Assembly: GCA_022510845.1 (NCBI GenBank)
Contig: JAFLSR010000014.1
Span: 1 to 51,068 of the forward strand
Reading direction: 5' to 3'
DNA from: Treponema sp.
GTDB lineage: Bacteria > Spirochaetota > Spirochaetia > Treponematales > Treponemataceae
Length of the DNA stretch: 51,068 nt
The first letter of the stretch is position 1. Each line of letters begins with the position of its first letter. The notes under the pieces were generated by a model. That model was not told the DNA's origin and ran no database searches. It saw nothing but the letters and a program-made list of their open reading frames with translations. Both the position numbers and the translations under genes were made by a program. This document shows positions 17,444 to 25,996 of this stretch, in pieces.

Positions 17444-17485
17444 GAAGATTATATACCTCATACGGGTATGGGGTATATAATCTTC
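17444..17485. repeat. 42-bp near-perfect palindrome downstream of ilvN
   Basis: GAAGATTATATACC (17444-17457) and GGTATATAATCTTC (17472-17485) are exact complements, with an inner CATAC/GTATG pair. TATAAT occurs on one arm of each strand. No T-run follows at once, so it is not a typical terminator; it could be a cruciform, an operator or an ilvN 3'-end stabiliser. Confidence 0.7.
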
Positions 17486-17531
17486 TTCGCCGTTTTGCAA
17501 CGCAGCGAAAAAGAAGTGCAACGCCAAACTT

Positions 17532-18023
17532 TTATTTCATCACGCTTTCGCCGCGTCCCATCGCAGTAAGTCCGGTTTTGGCGTATTCCAAAATTCCGAA
17601 TGGCTCAAGCAGGCGAATGAGGCTGTCGATTTTATCTTCGCTGCCAGTGGCTTCCACGATGACGGATTCAAGCCCCACATCCACAATGTGCGCTCGGTAA
17701 ATGTCGCACGTTTCGATGATAATCGCGCGCTTTTCGCCTGAGGCCTTGACTTTTATCAGAGCGGTTTCGCGCTGGCAAGTGTTTTTGGAATCGCAACTTT
17801 CGATTGAAATCACTTCAATCAATTTTGAAAGTTGCTTTTGAATCTGCTCCAAAATATGCTCGTCGCCGCGCACGACAATCGTCATCCGCGAAATGCCCTT
17901 GTTGCTGGTTTCGCATACAGTGAGGCTGTCGATGTTGTAGCCACGTCGGCTGAACAATCCCGAAACGCGACTCAAAACGCCAGCGTGATTTTCCACCAAA
18001 ACAGAAAGCACAAATTTGTTCAT
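17532..18023 (-). CDS. ilvN: Acetolactate synthase small (regulatory) subunit
   Basis: Regulatory subunit that gives the acetolactate synthase its valine feedback control in branched-chain amino-acid synthesis; 163 residues from the ATG at 18023. The N-terminal ACT domain begins FVLSVLVENHAGVLSRVSGL, the classic IlvH/IlvN opening, with RRGYNIDSLTV; a C-terminal regulatory domain follows. GGGGA precedes this ATG, so the 13-codon upstream extension is not used. No catalytic ilvB is in the window. It is third in line after thrA and the DAHP synthase fusion, separated from the latter by hairpins at 18080-18178. Confidence 0.9.
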   Translation of the reverse strand: MNKFVLSVLVENHAGVLSRVSGLFSRRGYNIDSLTVCETSNKGISRMTIVVRGDEHILEQIQKQLSKLIEVISIESCDSKNTCQRETALIKVKASGEKRAIIIETCDIYRAHIVDVGLESVIVEATGSEDKIDSLIRLLEPFGILEYAKTGLTAMGRGESVMK

Positions 18024-18079
18024 AATTTCCCCGTATTTAAAAATTAAATTGCGTTTTTTCAAAATCGTAATTTAATTTT

Positions 18080-18178
18080 TATACCGCTTCGCAATGCAAT
18101 GAGAAGCGGCACTTGATATGCAAGTTTCAGAATGAAACTTGTCAAGGAAGAAATGGCGCAACATTCATGCGGATTTTC
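18080..18178. repeat. Cluster of three hairpins between the aroF-pheA fusion and ilvN
   Basis: CCGCTTC/GAAGCGG (from about 18082), CAAGTTTC-agaat-GAAACTTG (from about 18120) and GGAAGAAAT/ATTTTCTTCC (about 18146-18175) follow each other without gaps. It resembles the mosaic elements elsewhere in the window, including an AAGGA after the second stem. Confidence 0.6.
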
Positions 18179-18204
18179 TTCCTCATTTTCCTATTGCAAA
18201 AATT

Positions 18205-20193
18205 CTATCTGCTTTCGGCGGCGTACACTCCAAGCAGGCGAACATCCTGCGCCACTTGCATGAGCGCGTCCAAAACATCGCTAACATAATCCACAGTGCG
18301 TTCGTCCTGCGAAAGTTCCGCATCCGCATAAAAACGATATTTCCAAGTTTCGCCATGAATCGGGCGAGATTCCAGCCGCGACAAATTCAACTTGAATTTG
18401 TCGAAAATCCCAAGACACTTGCAAAGCGAACCAGGCTCGTCTTTTGTGGAGAACATAAACGAAGCGGCGTTAGGTTTTATTCCCGCAACCTTTTGCGCCC
18501 TGAACGCAAGCGAAGCGGATTTGTCGTCCTTCTTTTTTGCGATAAAGTGATTTGCGGCGATGACGAAAAAGCGCGTGTAATTTTTCGGATCATCTTCGAT
18601 TGAATCGCGCAAAATGTCGAGTTTGTAATACTTCGCGTTGACTGCGCTTGCGATGGCAGCACTGTCTTTGTTCGGATTTTTGGAAACGAGGAGCGCCGCC
18701 GTAGCCGTAGAAACCGAATCGATTTTGCTCCAGTTTTTGTGCTCGCCCAAAAATTTCGAACACTGCGCGAATCCTTGCGGATGCGAATAAATCGATTTGA
18801 TGTCTTCGAGGCGCGCTCCCTTCGCGCCCAAAAGCGCGTGCTTGATTCGAAGCGTAACGCTCGCCACTATGCTGATGTCGTGGAAATTCGCAAGGTTGTC
18901 GTAATTTTCGTAAACCGAACCCGCAAGCGAATTTTCAATCGGAACCATTCCGTAGTCCGCGCGTCCGTCCAAAACGTTTTGGAAAATTTCCCTGAACGAA
19001 TCCACAGGCATCGCGTTCGCTTCATTTTCAAAATGCCGCGTGATAGCTTGTTCGGCATACGCGCCGCGCTTTCCGCAGAACGCGCACACAAATTTTTGCT
19101 TCGGCTTTTCCGCAGATTTTTTTTCGCCTGAAATTTTCACTGGCTTCAAATTCGGATGCAAGTGAGCCAGTTCCCTTCCCAAAATCGGAGAAAGCGCGTC
19201 GATGTCGCGCATAAGCGTGTCGAACTGCTGCGGATAAAGCGACTGCGGTCCATCGCTCAAAGCCTTTTCGGGATTGCAATGCACTTCCACGATGATTCCG
19301 TCCGCGCCGGCAGCGATTGCCGCAAATGCCATCGGAAGAACCTTGTCGCGGATTCCAAGGGCGTGCGAAGGATCGACGATTATAGGCAAATGGCTGAGTT
19401 GCCGCAAAATCGGAACTGCGCTCAAATCAAGCGTGTTGCGAGTGGCTCGCTCGTAAGTGCGAATTCCGCGTTCGCACAAAATCACTTTTTCCGTGCCGCT
19501 TGAAAGAAGATATTCCGCGCTCATAAGCCATTCTTCGATTGTGGCAGAAATTCCGCGTTTCAAAATCACAGGCTTTTTCAATTTTCCGAGGCGTTTCAAA
19601 AGCTCGAAATTCTGCATATTGCGCGCACCCACTTGATAGCAATCGATTCCGCTTTTTTCCATTGCAGGCAAATATTCCGCAGCGACCACTTCCGTTACGA
19701 CGGGCATTCCGAATTTGTCGCCCGCTTCTTTCAAAATTTTGCAGCCCTCTTCTCCAAGCCCCTGAAACGAATACGGAGAAGTGCGGGGCTTATACGCGCC
19801 GCCGCGAAGCATTACCGCGCCGCTTTCCGAAACGCGCTTTGCGATGCTCATCATCTGTTCGCGGCTTTCCACGGCACAAGGTCCTGCAATCGAAACGATG
19901 CGCTTTCCGCCCACGCGAATCATCTGCTTGAACGGAGACGGGATTTCCACCACAGTGTCTTGCGGCTGGAATTCGCGGCTCGCCAATTTATACGGCTTGG
20001 AAATCGGAATCACTCGCTCAACGCCCGGCAAAATTTCCACTTCGCGCACGTCGAGATTGAGCCGCCCCACAGCCGCTACAATCGTTTTTTCTTCGCCGGC
20101 AATTTCATTCGTCTTGAATTTGCGCTCGCCCAAAAAACTAGCCAACGCCTTTTTTTCTGCCGGAGAAATATCATGCTTTAAAACTATAACCAT
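18205..20193 (-). CDS. Fused DAHP synthase / prephenate dehydratase with ACT domain
   Basis: One 662-residue protein joining the first step of the shikimate pathway to the prephenate-to-phenylpyruvate step. Residues 1-70 form a ferredoxin-like regulatory domain as in Thermotoga-type DAHP synthases. Residues 85-345 are the KDPG-aldolase-like barrel (IAGPCAVES, VGARNMQNF, IVDPSHALG). A linker of about 20 residues leads to prephenate dehydratase (GKRGAYAEQA, PIENSLAGSVYENYDNL, SHPQGFAQC, NYTRFFVI) at about 365-555. A C-terminal ACT domain has SRLESRP, the phenylalanine-binding signature. No chorismate mutase domain is present. It starts 17 nt after thrA, so co-transcription is likely. Confidence 0.9.
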   Translation of the reverse strand: MVIVLKHDISPAEKKALASFLGERKFKTNEIAGEEKTIVAAVGRLNLDVREVEILPGVERVIPISKPYKLASREFQPQDTVVEIPSPFKQMIRVGGKRIVSIAGPCAVESREQMMSIAKRVSESGAVMLRGGAYKPRTSPYSFQGLGEEGCKILKEAGDKFGMPVVTEVVAAEYLPAMEKSGIDCYQVGARNMQNFELLKRLGKLKKPVILKRGISATIEEWLMSAEYLLSSGTEKVILCERGIRTYERATRNTLDLSAVPILRQLSHLPIIVDPSHALGIRDKVLPMAFAAIAAGADGIIVEVHCNPEKALSDGPQSLYPQQFDTLMRDIDALSPILGRELAHLHPNLKPVKISGEKKSAEKPKQKFVCAFCGKRGAYAEQAITRHFENEANAMPVDSFREIFQNVLDGRADYGMVPIENSLAGSVYENYDNLANFHDISIVASVTLRIKHALLGAKGARLEDIKSIYSHPQGFAQCSKFLGEHKNWSKIDSVSTATAALLVSKNPNKDSAAIASAVNAKYYKLDILRDSIEDDPKNYTRFFVIAANHFIAKKKDDKSASLAFRAQKVAGIKPNAASFMFSTKDEPGSLCKCLGIFDKFKLNLSRLESRPIHGETWKYRFYADAELSQDERTVDYVSDVLDALMQVAQDVRLLGVYAAESR

Positions 20194-20210
20194 ATTTTCA
20201 CTCGATGATT

Positions 20211-22724
20211 TTATTTTTTGCTTTCAGGATTGAAACTCACGGTGCGCAAAATGTCGCCGAAAACTCCGGCCGCCGTCACTCCTGCGCCCGCGCCGTATCC
20301 GCGCACTGTAAGCGGAATCGGCGTGTAACGCCTTGTGTAAAACACAAACGCATTTTCGCCACCGCGCACGGCATAGAGCGGATTTTCCGAATCCACTTCG
20401 AACATTCCCACAGAGCATTCGCCGTTTTTGATGTGCGCGCCCATTCGCAAAACCTTTCCTTGCTTTTTCAAATTGTCGATTTTTTGCTTGAAATACTCGT
20501 CGATTTGTGGAAGCCTTTTCAAAAATTCTTCGACAGAACCGCTTGTGTCAAAATCATCTGGAAAGACCTTCGCGATTTTTACGTCCGAAAGTTCAAGTTC
20601 AAATCCTGCCTCGCGCGCAATAATCAAAGCCTTTCGCGCCACGTCCATTCCATTCAAATCATCGCGCGGATCGGGTTCGGTGAAACGCTGTTCCTTCGCT
20701 TCCATCACCGCCTTGCTGAACGGAACGTCTTCGTCAAGCCTGCCGAAAATATACGAAAGCGAGCCGGACATAATGCCAGTGAATTCGGTAAGATTGTCGC
20801 CGCTTTTGAAAAGATTCTGCAAAGTATCGATAATCGGAAGTCCCGCGCCGACATTCGTTTCATACAAAAAAAGTTTGCGCTTTTTGTTGGCAGTTCTGCG
20901 AAGATTTTTGTAAAAATCCATTTCCATGGAATTCGCACGTTTGTTCGGAGTGGCAATCGACATTCCCGCTTCCAAAATGTCCAAATACCTCGCAGGCAAA
21001 TCGTAACTCGCCGTGCAATCCACAAAAACAGGATTGAGCGGCTTTTTTTCGCGGACGAAATTCAAAACTTCATCCACGGCGTTTTTTGAAGCGAGGACAT
21101 TTTTCTTTTCGCGCCAGGAAGAAAGGTCGATTCCGTTTTCGTCCAAAGTCACGCCCTCGGCAGTGGAAATCGCCATCACTTGAATTTCGATTCCCTGATT
21201 TTTGAGCGCGACCTGCTGATTGCAAATTTGGTCGAGAAGCCTTCCGCCGATATTTCCCGCGCCGAACATGAAAACTTGAATCGACTGTTCCGTGCCGAAG
21301 AAAAAGTTGTGCGCCATTCGCACTGCCATATCGCCGAACTCGCCTTCGATGACCGCGCTTATTGAACGCTCGGACGAGCCTTGCGCGATGGCAAGAATGC
21401 TCACGCCCGCGCTCGCAAACGAATCGAAGAATCGGCTTGCCACGCCGAGTTGCTTTTTCATTCCGTCGCCGACAATCGAAATCACGGCGCAGTCCGAATG
21501 AACTTCAAGCGGATTTATCACGCCGCTTCGAATTTCCAAATCGAATTCTTTCGCAATCGCTTCCTTTGCCGCAAGAGCCGAATCGTCGCGCACGCAAAAT
21601 GAAATCGTGTATTCGGAAGAAGACTGTGTGATGAGCAAGACAGAAATTCCTGCGCGAGAAACCGCCGAAAAAATTCTGCCTGCCACGCCGCGCCGTCCGC
21701 GCATTCCGCTTCCGCTCACTGAAATTATCGAAGTTTTTTTGAGGCAGGAAATTCCGCGCACGAAATTCAGTTCGCCCTTGTTGTTGAGCGTTCCTTCGTA
21801 AGGACCTTTTCCGATTCTGGTGCCACGCGCGCTCGGGTTGAGCGAATTCAAACTCCACGCTTCGATTCCTTTCGCAGCCAATGGCGCGAGCGTTTTAGGG
21901 TGAAGCACTTTCGAACCAAAGAACGAAAGTTCCATCGCCTCTTCGTAAGTCATATCGTTCACCAAAACCGCGTCTTTTACAATTCGCGGATCGGCAGTGA
22001 AAATTCCGTCAACGTCCGTCCAAAACTGAACTTGCTCCGCATCCATGCACGCGCCGATTATCGCAGCCGAAAAATCCGAGCCGTTGCGTCCGAGCAAACC
22101 GGGAACTGCTTCTCCGCCAGCCACCGCGCTCCAAGAACAAACAAAGCCCGGAAAAAGAACGATGCGTTCTTGCGATTTTTCTCCGCCGTCAATATATGGC
22201 TTCAACAATTCCGTGGTGCGCGAATAGTCAACGTCGCCTTCTTTTTGATTGCCCACGGTCATAATGAATTCGCGCGAATTCAAAACGATGACGCTTTGCT
22301 TTTTGGCGAGCAGCACGGCTTCCACAATATTGACGCACAAAAGTTCGCCCATTCCCATGATGCGGCAATGCGCGGTGTCAGTGCATTCGCCGAACGCCAC
22401 CACCGCTTGCAAAAGCGTTTGGATTTCAACGAAATATTTTTCGATGCTCGCCATGACTGAATCGCTTTGAAAGGCGGGAAGGCTCGACTGCAATTCGCGG
22501 CAAATTCCCAAATGAAGCGCGCGCAATTCCTGCGTGAATTTTTCGGGGTTTTCTCCGCGCTCGCAACAATCTATGCTTTCTTGAAGTTTGTTCGATACCC
22601 CTGCCACTGCCGAAACCACGACACTCACGCGAGCCTTTTTTTGCTGCTCAATCATAATGTCGGTGGAAGCCAAAATCCGCCCGGCGTTTCCCATCGAAGT
22701 TCCGCCGAATTTCAAAGTAATCAT
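20211..22724 (-). CDS. thrA: Bifunctional aspartokinase / homoserine dehydrogenase
   Basis: Catalyses the first and third steps of the aspartate pathway towards threonine and methionine; 837 residues, near E. coli ThrA (820). The aspartokinase opens MITLKFGGTSMGNAGRI and contains FWTDVDGIFTADPR. Two ACT domains span about residues 320-470 (ISVSGSGMRGRRGVAGRIF, ISIVGDGMKKQLGVASRFF). Homoserine dehydrogenase begins VFMFGAGNIGGRL near residue 490 and includes GLPIIDTLQ and the GIMSGSLSYIF segment. GAGGA is spaced correctly before the ATG. First gene of a run with the DAHP synthase fusion and ilvN. Confidence 0.95.
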   Translation of the reverse strand: MITLKFGGTSMGNAGRILASTDIMIEQQKKARVSVVVSAVAGVSNKLQESIDCCERGENPEKFTQELRALHLGICRELQSSLPAFQSDSVMASIEKYFVEIQTLLQAVVAFGECTDTAHCRIMGMGELLCVNIVEAVLLAKKQSVIVLNSREFIMTVGNQKEGDVDYSRTTELLKPYIDGGEKSQERIVLFPGFVCSWSAVAGGEAVPGLLGRNGSDFSAAIIGACMDAEQVQFWTDVDGIFTADPRIVKDAVLVNDMTYEEAMELSFFGSKVLHPKTLAPLAAKGIEAWSLNSLNPSARGTRIGKGPYEGTLNNKGELNFVRGISCLKKTSIISVSGSGMRGRRGVAGRIFSAVSRAGISVLLITQSSSEYTISFCVRDDSALAAKEAIAKEFDLEIRSGVINPLEVHSDCAVISIVGDGMKKQLGVASRFFDSFASAGVSILAIAQGSSERSISAVIEGEFGDMAVRMAHNFFFGTEQSIQVFMFGAGNIGGRLLDQICNQQVALKNQGIEIQVMAISTAEGVTLDENGIDLSSWREKKNVLASKNAVDEVLNFVREKKPLNPVFVDCTASYDLPARYLDILEAGMSIATPNKRANSMEMDFYKNLRRTANKKRKLFLYETNVGAGLPIIDTLQNLFKSGDNLTEFTGIMSGSLSYIFGRLDEDVPFSKAVMEAKEQRFTEPDPRDDLNGMDVARKALIIAREAGFELELSDVKIAKVFPDDFDTSGSVEEFLKRLPQIDEYFKQKIDNLKKQGKVLRMGAHIKNGECSVGMFEVDSENPLYAVRGGENAFVFYTRRYTPIPLTVRGYGAGAGVTAAGVFGDILRTVSFNPESKK

Positions 22725-22911
22725 AAAATCCTCGACCTTTGATCTGTTTGGATTTCATTTTACCAAGTTTCAAAAGGATTTGCAAGAGTGCTAATTTATC
22801 TGGAGAAAAAGCATAATCAAATTTTTGCAGACAAACAGTTAATTATGCTAGGTAGTTCTTGTGCAAAAACCCGCGACAGCACAAAGCCATTTTTTGTGTA
22901 GAAAGCGAATC

Positions 22912-22958
22912 GATTTTAAAAACAAATACTTGAACATTTGTTCATATATTCAAGTATT
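22912..22958 (-). terminator. Intrinsic terminator after the acyltransferase gene
   Basis: On the minus strand AATACTTGAA and TTCAAGTATT form a 10-bp stem (22958-22925), followed by TGTTTTTAAAA. It separates the acyltransferase from thrA. The remaining 22725-22911 should hold the thrA promoter (a weak TTGATT/TAAATT pair is visible), but no attenuator peptide was recognised. Confidence 0.65.
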
Positions 22959-22992
22959 CATATATTGAATCAGCAAATTTTGAGTGCGTGCT

Positions 22993-23913
22993 TCAAAGTT
23001 TTTTGAGCATTTCAAGTCGCCGCGGCTCTACTTCATCGTGCTGTTTTTCCAACAATTCCATCACATGATCCACAGTCTTTTGCTTGGGGTCTTCGGTTTC
23101 GGGCGGAAGGGCTGCCAAAACGCTGTTGCGGAATTCCTTGCAATTTATGACGGGACTTGCCGTGTGCAAAACGATGTCCTTTTCGAGCGTATCAAAAAGC
23201 ATATTGTCAGGATTTTCAGGATTGATGCGCAGGCAATTTCCGTTTATTGAAACCAAAATCATTATGTCGAAAAGTCGAAGGTAGCTGTCGATTTCGCGCA
23301 AGCCGCGCTTTGTTTCGGGCTTGCCTTCGCGGTAGCGCGTTCCTGCCGGATAAACCAAAATCACTTCGCCGCGCTTTTTGCATTCGTCCATCGTGCGCAT
23401 CGCCGCAAGGTTGATTTTACGCGCCTTCATTTCTTCGGCCTTTTTCTCTTCCTCGGAAATTTCTTCTTCGCTTTCGACTTTGTTGAGCGAGCGCGTCGGA
23501 TAAATCACGATGCGCGTGAACGCTTCGGTGAAAGCGCGCACAGTCGGGTCTGATTCGTTGAGTTTCATTCCTGCGATGGCGACGATTTTCCGCGAAAATT
23601 CTTCCGCCCAATCTTCGCCGTGCTTTTCCAAAAAATAAATCGTTTCGGGCAAATCCAAATTCGTGTAATGCTCGCTCAAAATGAGTCCGCGTTTTCCGCT
23701 TTGAACCTGTTTGAAAAATTCGCGAAAATTTTCCACGTTTCCCAAGCCCGAGCCAGGAAGCGCGTATTCTTCAACCATATCCCACATAATCTGGCGGTTT
23801 TTCAAATTCGCTTCTTGATAAGTATTGCTCCCGTCGATTTTTGCAGCCGCTTTTGAATTGCTTTTGATTGTTTCAAAATAATTTGAATATCGCTGAATAA
23901 GTGTCGGTCCCAT
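22993..23913 (-). CDS. Phospholipid acyltransferase (PlsC/GPAT-like)
   Basis: A 306-residue acyltransferase expected to acylate glycerol 3-phosphate or lysophosphatidate at the membrane. The HX4D catalytic motif is in LSEHYTNLDLPE. The substrate-binding motif is YPAGTRYREGKPETKRG, corresponding to the FPEGTRS block, about 130 residues later. Between them is a charged insertion rich in Glu (SEEEISEEEKKAEE) that is longer than in standard PlsC, which points to a glycerol-3-phosphate acyltransferase. ATG 23913 follows GGGGAAAGGA; a start 15 codons further up is possible but has no ribosome site. A hairpin terminator follows. Confidence 0.75.
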   Translation of the reverse strand: MGPTLIQRYSNYFETIKSNSKAAAKIDGSNTYQEANLKNRQIMWDMVEEYALPGSGLGNVENFREFFKQVQSGKRGLILSEHYTNLDLPETIYFLEKHGEDWAEEFSRKIVAIAGMKLNESDPTVRAFTEAFTRIVIYPTRSLNKVESEEEISEEEKKAEEMKARKINLAAMRTMDECKKRGEVILVYPAGTRYREGKPETKRGLREIDSYLRLFDIMILVSINGNCLRINPENPDNMLFDTLEKDIVLHTASPVINCKEFRNSVLAALPPETEDPKQKTVDHVMELLEKQHDEVEPRRLEMLKKL

Positions 23914-24047
23914 TCCTTTCCCCACGCAGATGTATTTTTGAAAAAGTATAGCACACATCTGGGAAAAAGTAAAGACGCAAAAATTATATCAAGGAATAGG
24001 GTCAAGCGCGACAAAAAATTCAAAAAGGCTGCGAATAGTTTTGCGAA

Positions 24048-24857
24048 CTATTGCAATAAAATCGCGTCGCTTACAATCGAATGCTTTTTTATTTCGCGGA
24101 ATTTTTTCACGAGCGAATCAAGCGTGAGGCGCGATTTTTCTTCGCGGTCGATGTCCAAAATTATTTCGCCCGCATCCATCATCAAAAGCCTGTTTCCGAA
24201 GTCCAAGGCGTGCTGCATATTGTGCGTTATCATCATCACGGTGAGATTGTATTCTTGCGCGAAGTGCCGCGTGAGGTTCATCACGATTTCGGCGTTGGCA
24301 GGGTCGAGGGCGGCGGTGTGTTCGTCCAACAAAATCAAATCGGGCTTGGACATGACAGCCATCAAAAGAGTGAGCGCCTGACGCTGCCCGCCCGAAAGTT
24401 GCTCCACGTTATCGTTGAGGCGGTTTTCCAAATTCATGTTCAGAGTGGAAAGCCGCTCGCGGAATTCGGCGCGGAGTTTATTGTTCAAAGTAATGCGAAG
24501 TTTTTTCGCGCCTTTCTTAGAACAGATGACCATGTTGTCTTGAATCGTCATTTTTCCGGCAGTGCCCAAAAGCGGGTTTTGAAAAATCCGCCCAATGTAG
24601 CAGGCGCGTTTGTATTCCGGCTGCGAAGTGATGTTTTTCGCATTTCCGTTTTCTTCGACATCCAAAAAAATTTCGCCGCATGAAGGGCGCAGTGTTCCTG
24701 CGATTATATTGTAAAGCGTGGACTTGCCCGCGCCGTTCGAACCGATTACTGTTACGAAATCGCCTTTGTTTATTTTGAGGTTGATGTTTTTGAGCGCGAC
24801 ATTTTCATCGGGCGTGCCCGCGTTAAAAGTGATTCCAATGTTTTTCAGTTCGAGCAT
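24048..24857 (-). CDS. ABC transporter ATP-binding protein
   Basis: Energises the importer formed with the two upstream genes; 269 residues. It starts MLELKNIGITF, has Walker A GSNGAGKST (about residue 40), signature LSGGQRQALTL (about 150) and Walker B LILLDEHTAALDP (about 170), with the switch His in MITHNMQHAL. AAGGA lies 7 nt before the ATG at 24857, so an upstream extension is rejected. The substrate-binding gene, permease gene and this gene run in that order on the minus strand, but a 226-nt gap with a mosaic repeat separates it from the permease. Confidence 0.9.
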   Translation of the reverse strand: MLELKNIGITFNAGTPDENVALKNINLKINKGDFVTVIGSNGAGKSTLYNIIAGTLRPSCGEIFLDVEENGNAKNITSQPEYKRACYIGRIFQNPLLGTAGKMTIQDNMVICSKKGAKKLRITLNNKLRAEFRERLSTLNMNLENRLNDNVEQLSGGQRQALTLLMAVMSKPDLILLDEHTAALDPANAEIVMNLTRHFAQEYNLTVMMITHNMQHALDFGNRLLMMDAGEIILDIDREEKSRLTLDSLVKKFREIKKHSIVSDAILLQ

Positions 24858-24904
24858 TTTTTTCCTTAACCTTAACCATAGAATATTTTCGGCGGCAGAC
24901 AATG

Positions 24905-25040
24905 CGGAACGGAAATTTTCGCTCCCGTTGGGACTAGCCTCTGGTCGCAAGCCGTTGGCTTGCTTACCGACTTTTCGCTTGCTCGCAAGGCTCGCATTTT
25001 AGTTCGCATACTCTCTAAAAACGCGAAAACTCGCACCCTT
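24905..25040. repeat. Mosaic palindromic element between permease and ATPase genes
   Basis: Contains the hairpin GCAAGCC-gtt-GGCTTGC (about 24946-24964). It also has a 66-bp block (24971-25038) that recurs with three differences at 34296-34363, bounded by CTTTTCGC and GCGAAAACTCG arms with an inner TTTTAG/CTAAAA stem. Confidence 0.75.
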
Positions 25041-25083
25041 ATTCATCTTGTTTCCGCTGAAACTACCATACTGTAACAATTTG

Positions 25084-25995
25084 CTAACGATTTCGCAAAT
25101 GCTTTTTGAAAAATCCAACGATGTCGTAATTCGAAATTATCAGGCACAAAACAATCAGAATGCCGGTGAGCAGGCGCAAATCGTTGCTGTTCATTCCAAT
25201 GACATAGCCGTAGCGTCGTGCGAAAAACATCAACGCGCGGTAAATCACAGAGCCGAGCAGAACGCGGAAAATCTGGAGCGAAATCCTGTTCGTGCGCAAA
25301 ACGAATTCGCCGAGCATCAGCGAAGCAAGTCCCGAAACCACCACTCCCGTTCCGCTGCCCACGTCCGCGAATCCAGCGTACATCGCGTTCAGTGTGCCCG
25401 CAAGAGCCGCCATCGCGTTTCCCATGCAGATTCCCACACCACGCATAAACTGTATGTTCACGCCTTGGCTTGTGACCATCTGCGGATTGGAGCCGAGCGC
25501 GCCCATCGCAAGTCCGAAATCCGTGTGGTAAAAAAGATTGAGGCAAACGCAAATCACGAGCACCGCCAAAATCAAAAAAAGCAGGATGGCGGCATCGGGA
25601 GAAAAATTGAATGCGCGGCTTTTTACGAATTGAGTTATGTTTGAAAAAATCGTCGGGATTTTCAAAAAAGAAACGTTCGAATGATTGGACATAATCCGCA
25701 AGTTCACGGAATAAAGCATCGTCATCACAAGGATTCCCGCAAGCAAATCAGGCACACGCAATTTCGTGTAGACGAGCGTTGTCACAAGCCCCGCAGCGAT
25801 GCCCGAAAAAAGCGCGATGACCAACGCAATGCCGGGCGCGATTCCGTGAGTGAGGCAAGCGGCAAGAACGCAGCCGCCAAGCGGGAAAGAGCCGTCCACG
25901 GTCATGTCGCAGAAATTCAGCACTCGGTACGTCATAAAAACGCCGAGCACCATAATTCCGTAAATCAGACCTTCGATGAAAATTCCGTAGAACAT
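25084..25995 (-). CDS. ABC transporter permease
   Basis: Inner-membrane subunit of the importer; 303 residues with about eight hydrophobic segments spread over the length. It resembles the LivH/BPD_transp_2 fold that accompanies ABC_sub_bind (PF04392) proteins: VLNFCDMTVDGSFPLGG near the N-terminus matches the conserved first half, and VGSGTGVVVSGLASLMLGE near residue 210 matches the region contacting the ATPase. The start lies 2 nt downstream of the binding-protein stop, so the two are tightly coupled. Confidence 0.88.
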   Translation of the reverse strand: MFYGIFIEGLIYGIMVLGVFMTYRVLNFCDMTVDGSFPLGGCVLAACLTHGIAPGIALVIALFSGIAAGLVTTLVYTKLRVPDLLAGILVMTMLYSVNLRIMSNHSNVSFLKIPTIFSNITQFVKSRAFNFSPDAAILLFLILAVLVICVCLNLFYHTDFGLAMGALGSNPQMVTSQGVNIQFMRGVGICMGNAMAALAGTLNAMYAGFADVGSGTGVVVSGLASLMLGEFVLRTNRISLQIFRVLLGSVIYRALMFFARRYGYVIGMNSNDLRLLTGILIVLCLIISNYDIVGFFKKHLRNR

Positions 25996-25996
25996 T

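Noticed and set aside
17300..17527. 75-codon frame downstream of ilvN
   Set aside because: Starts at a TTG without a ribosome site, has no recognisable protein features, and much of it is the 42-bp palindrome.
22725..22992. Leader-peptide attenuator or T-box before thrA
   Set aside because: No run of Thr/Ile codons and no T-box-like consensus; the visible hairpin is better explained as the terminator of the upstream gene.
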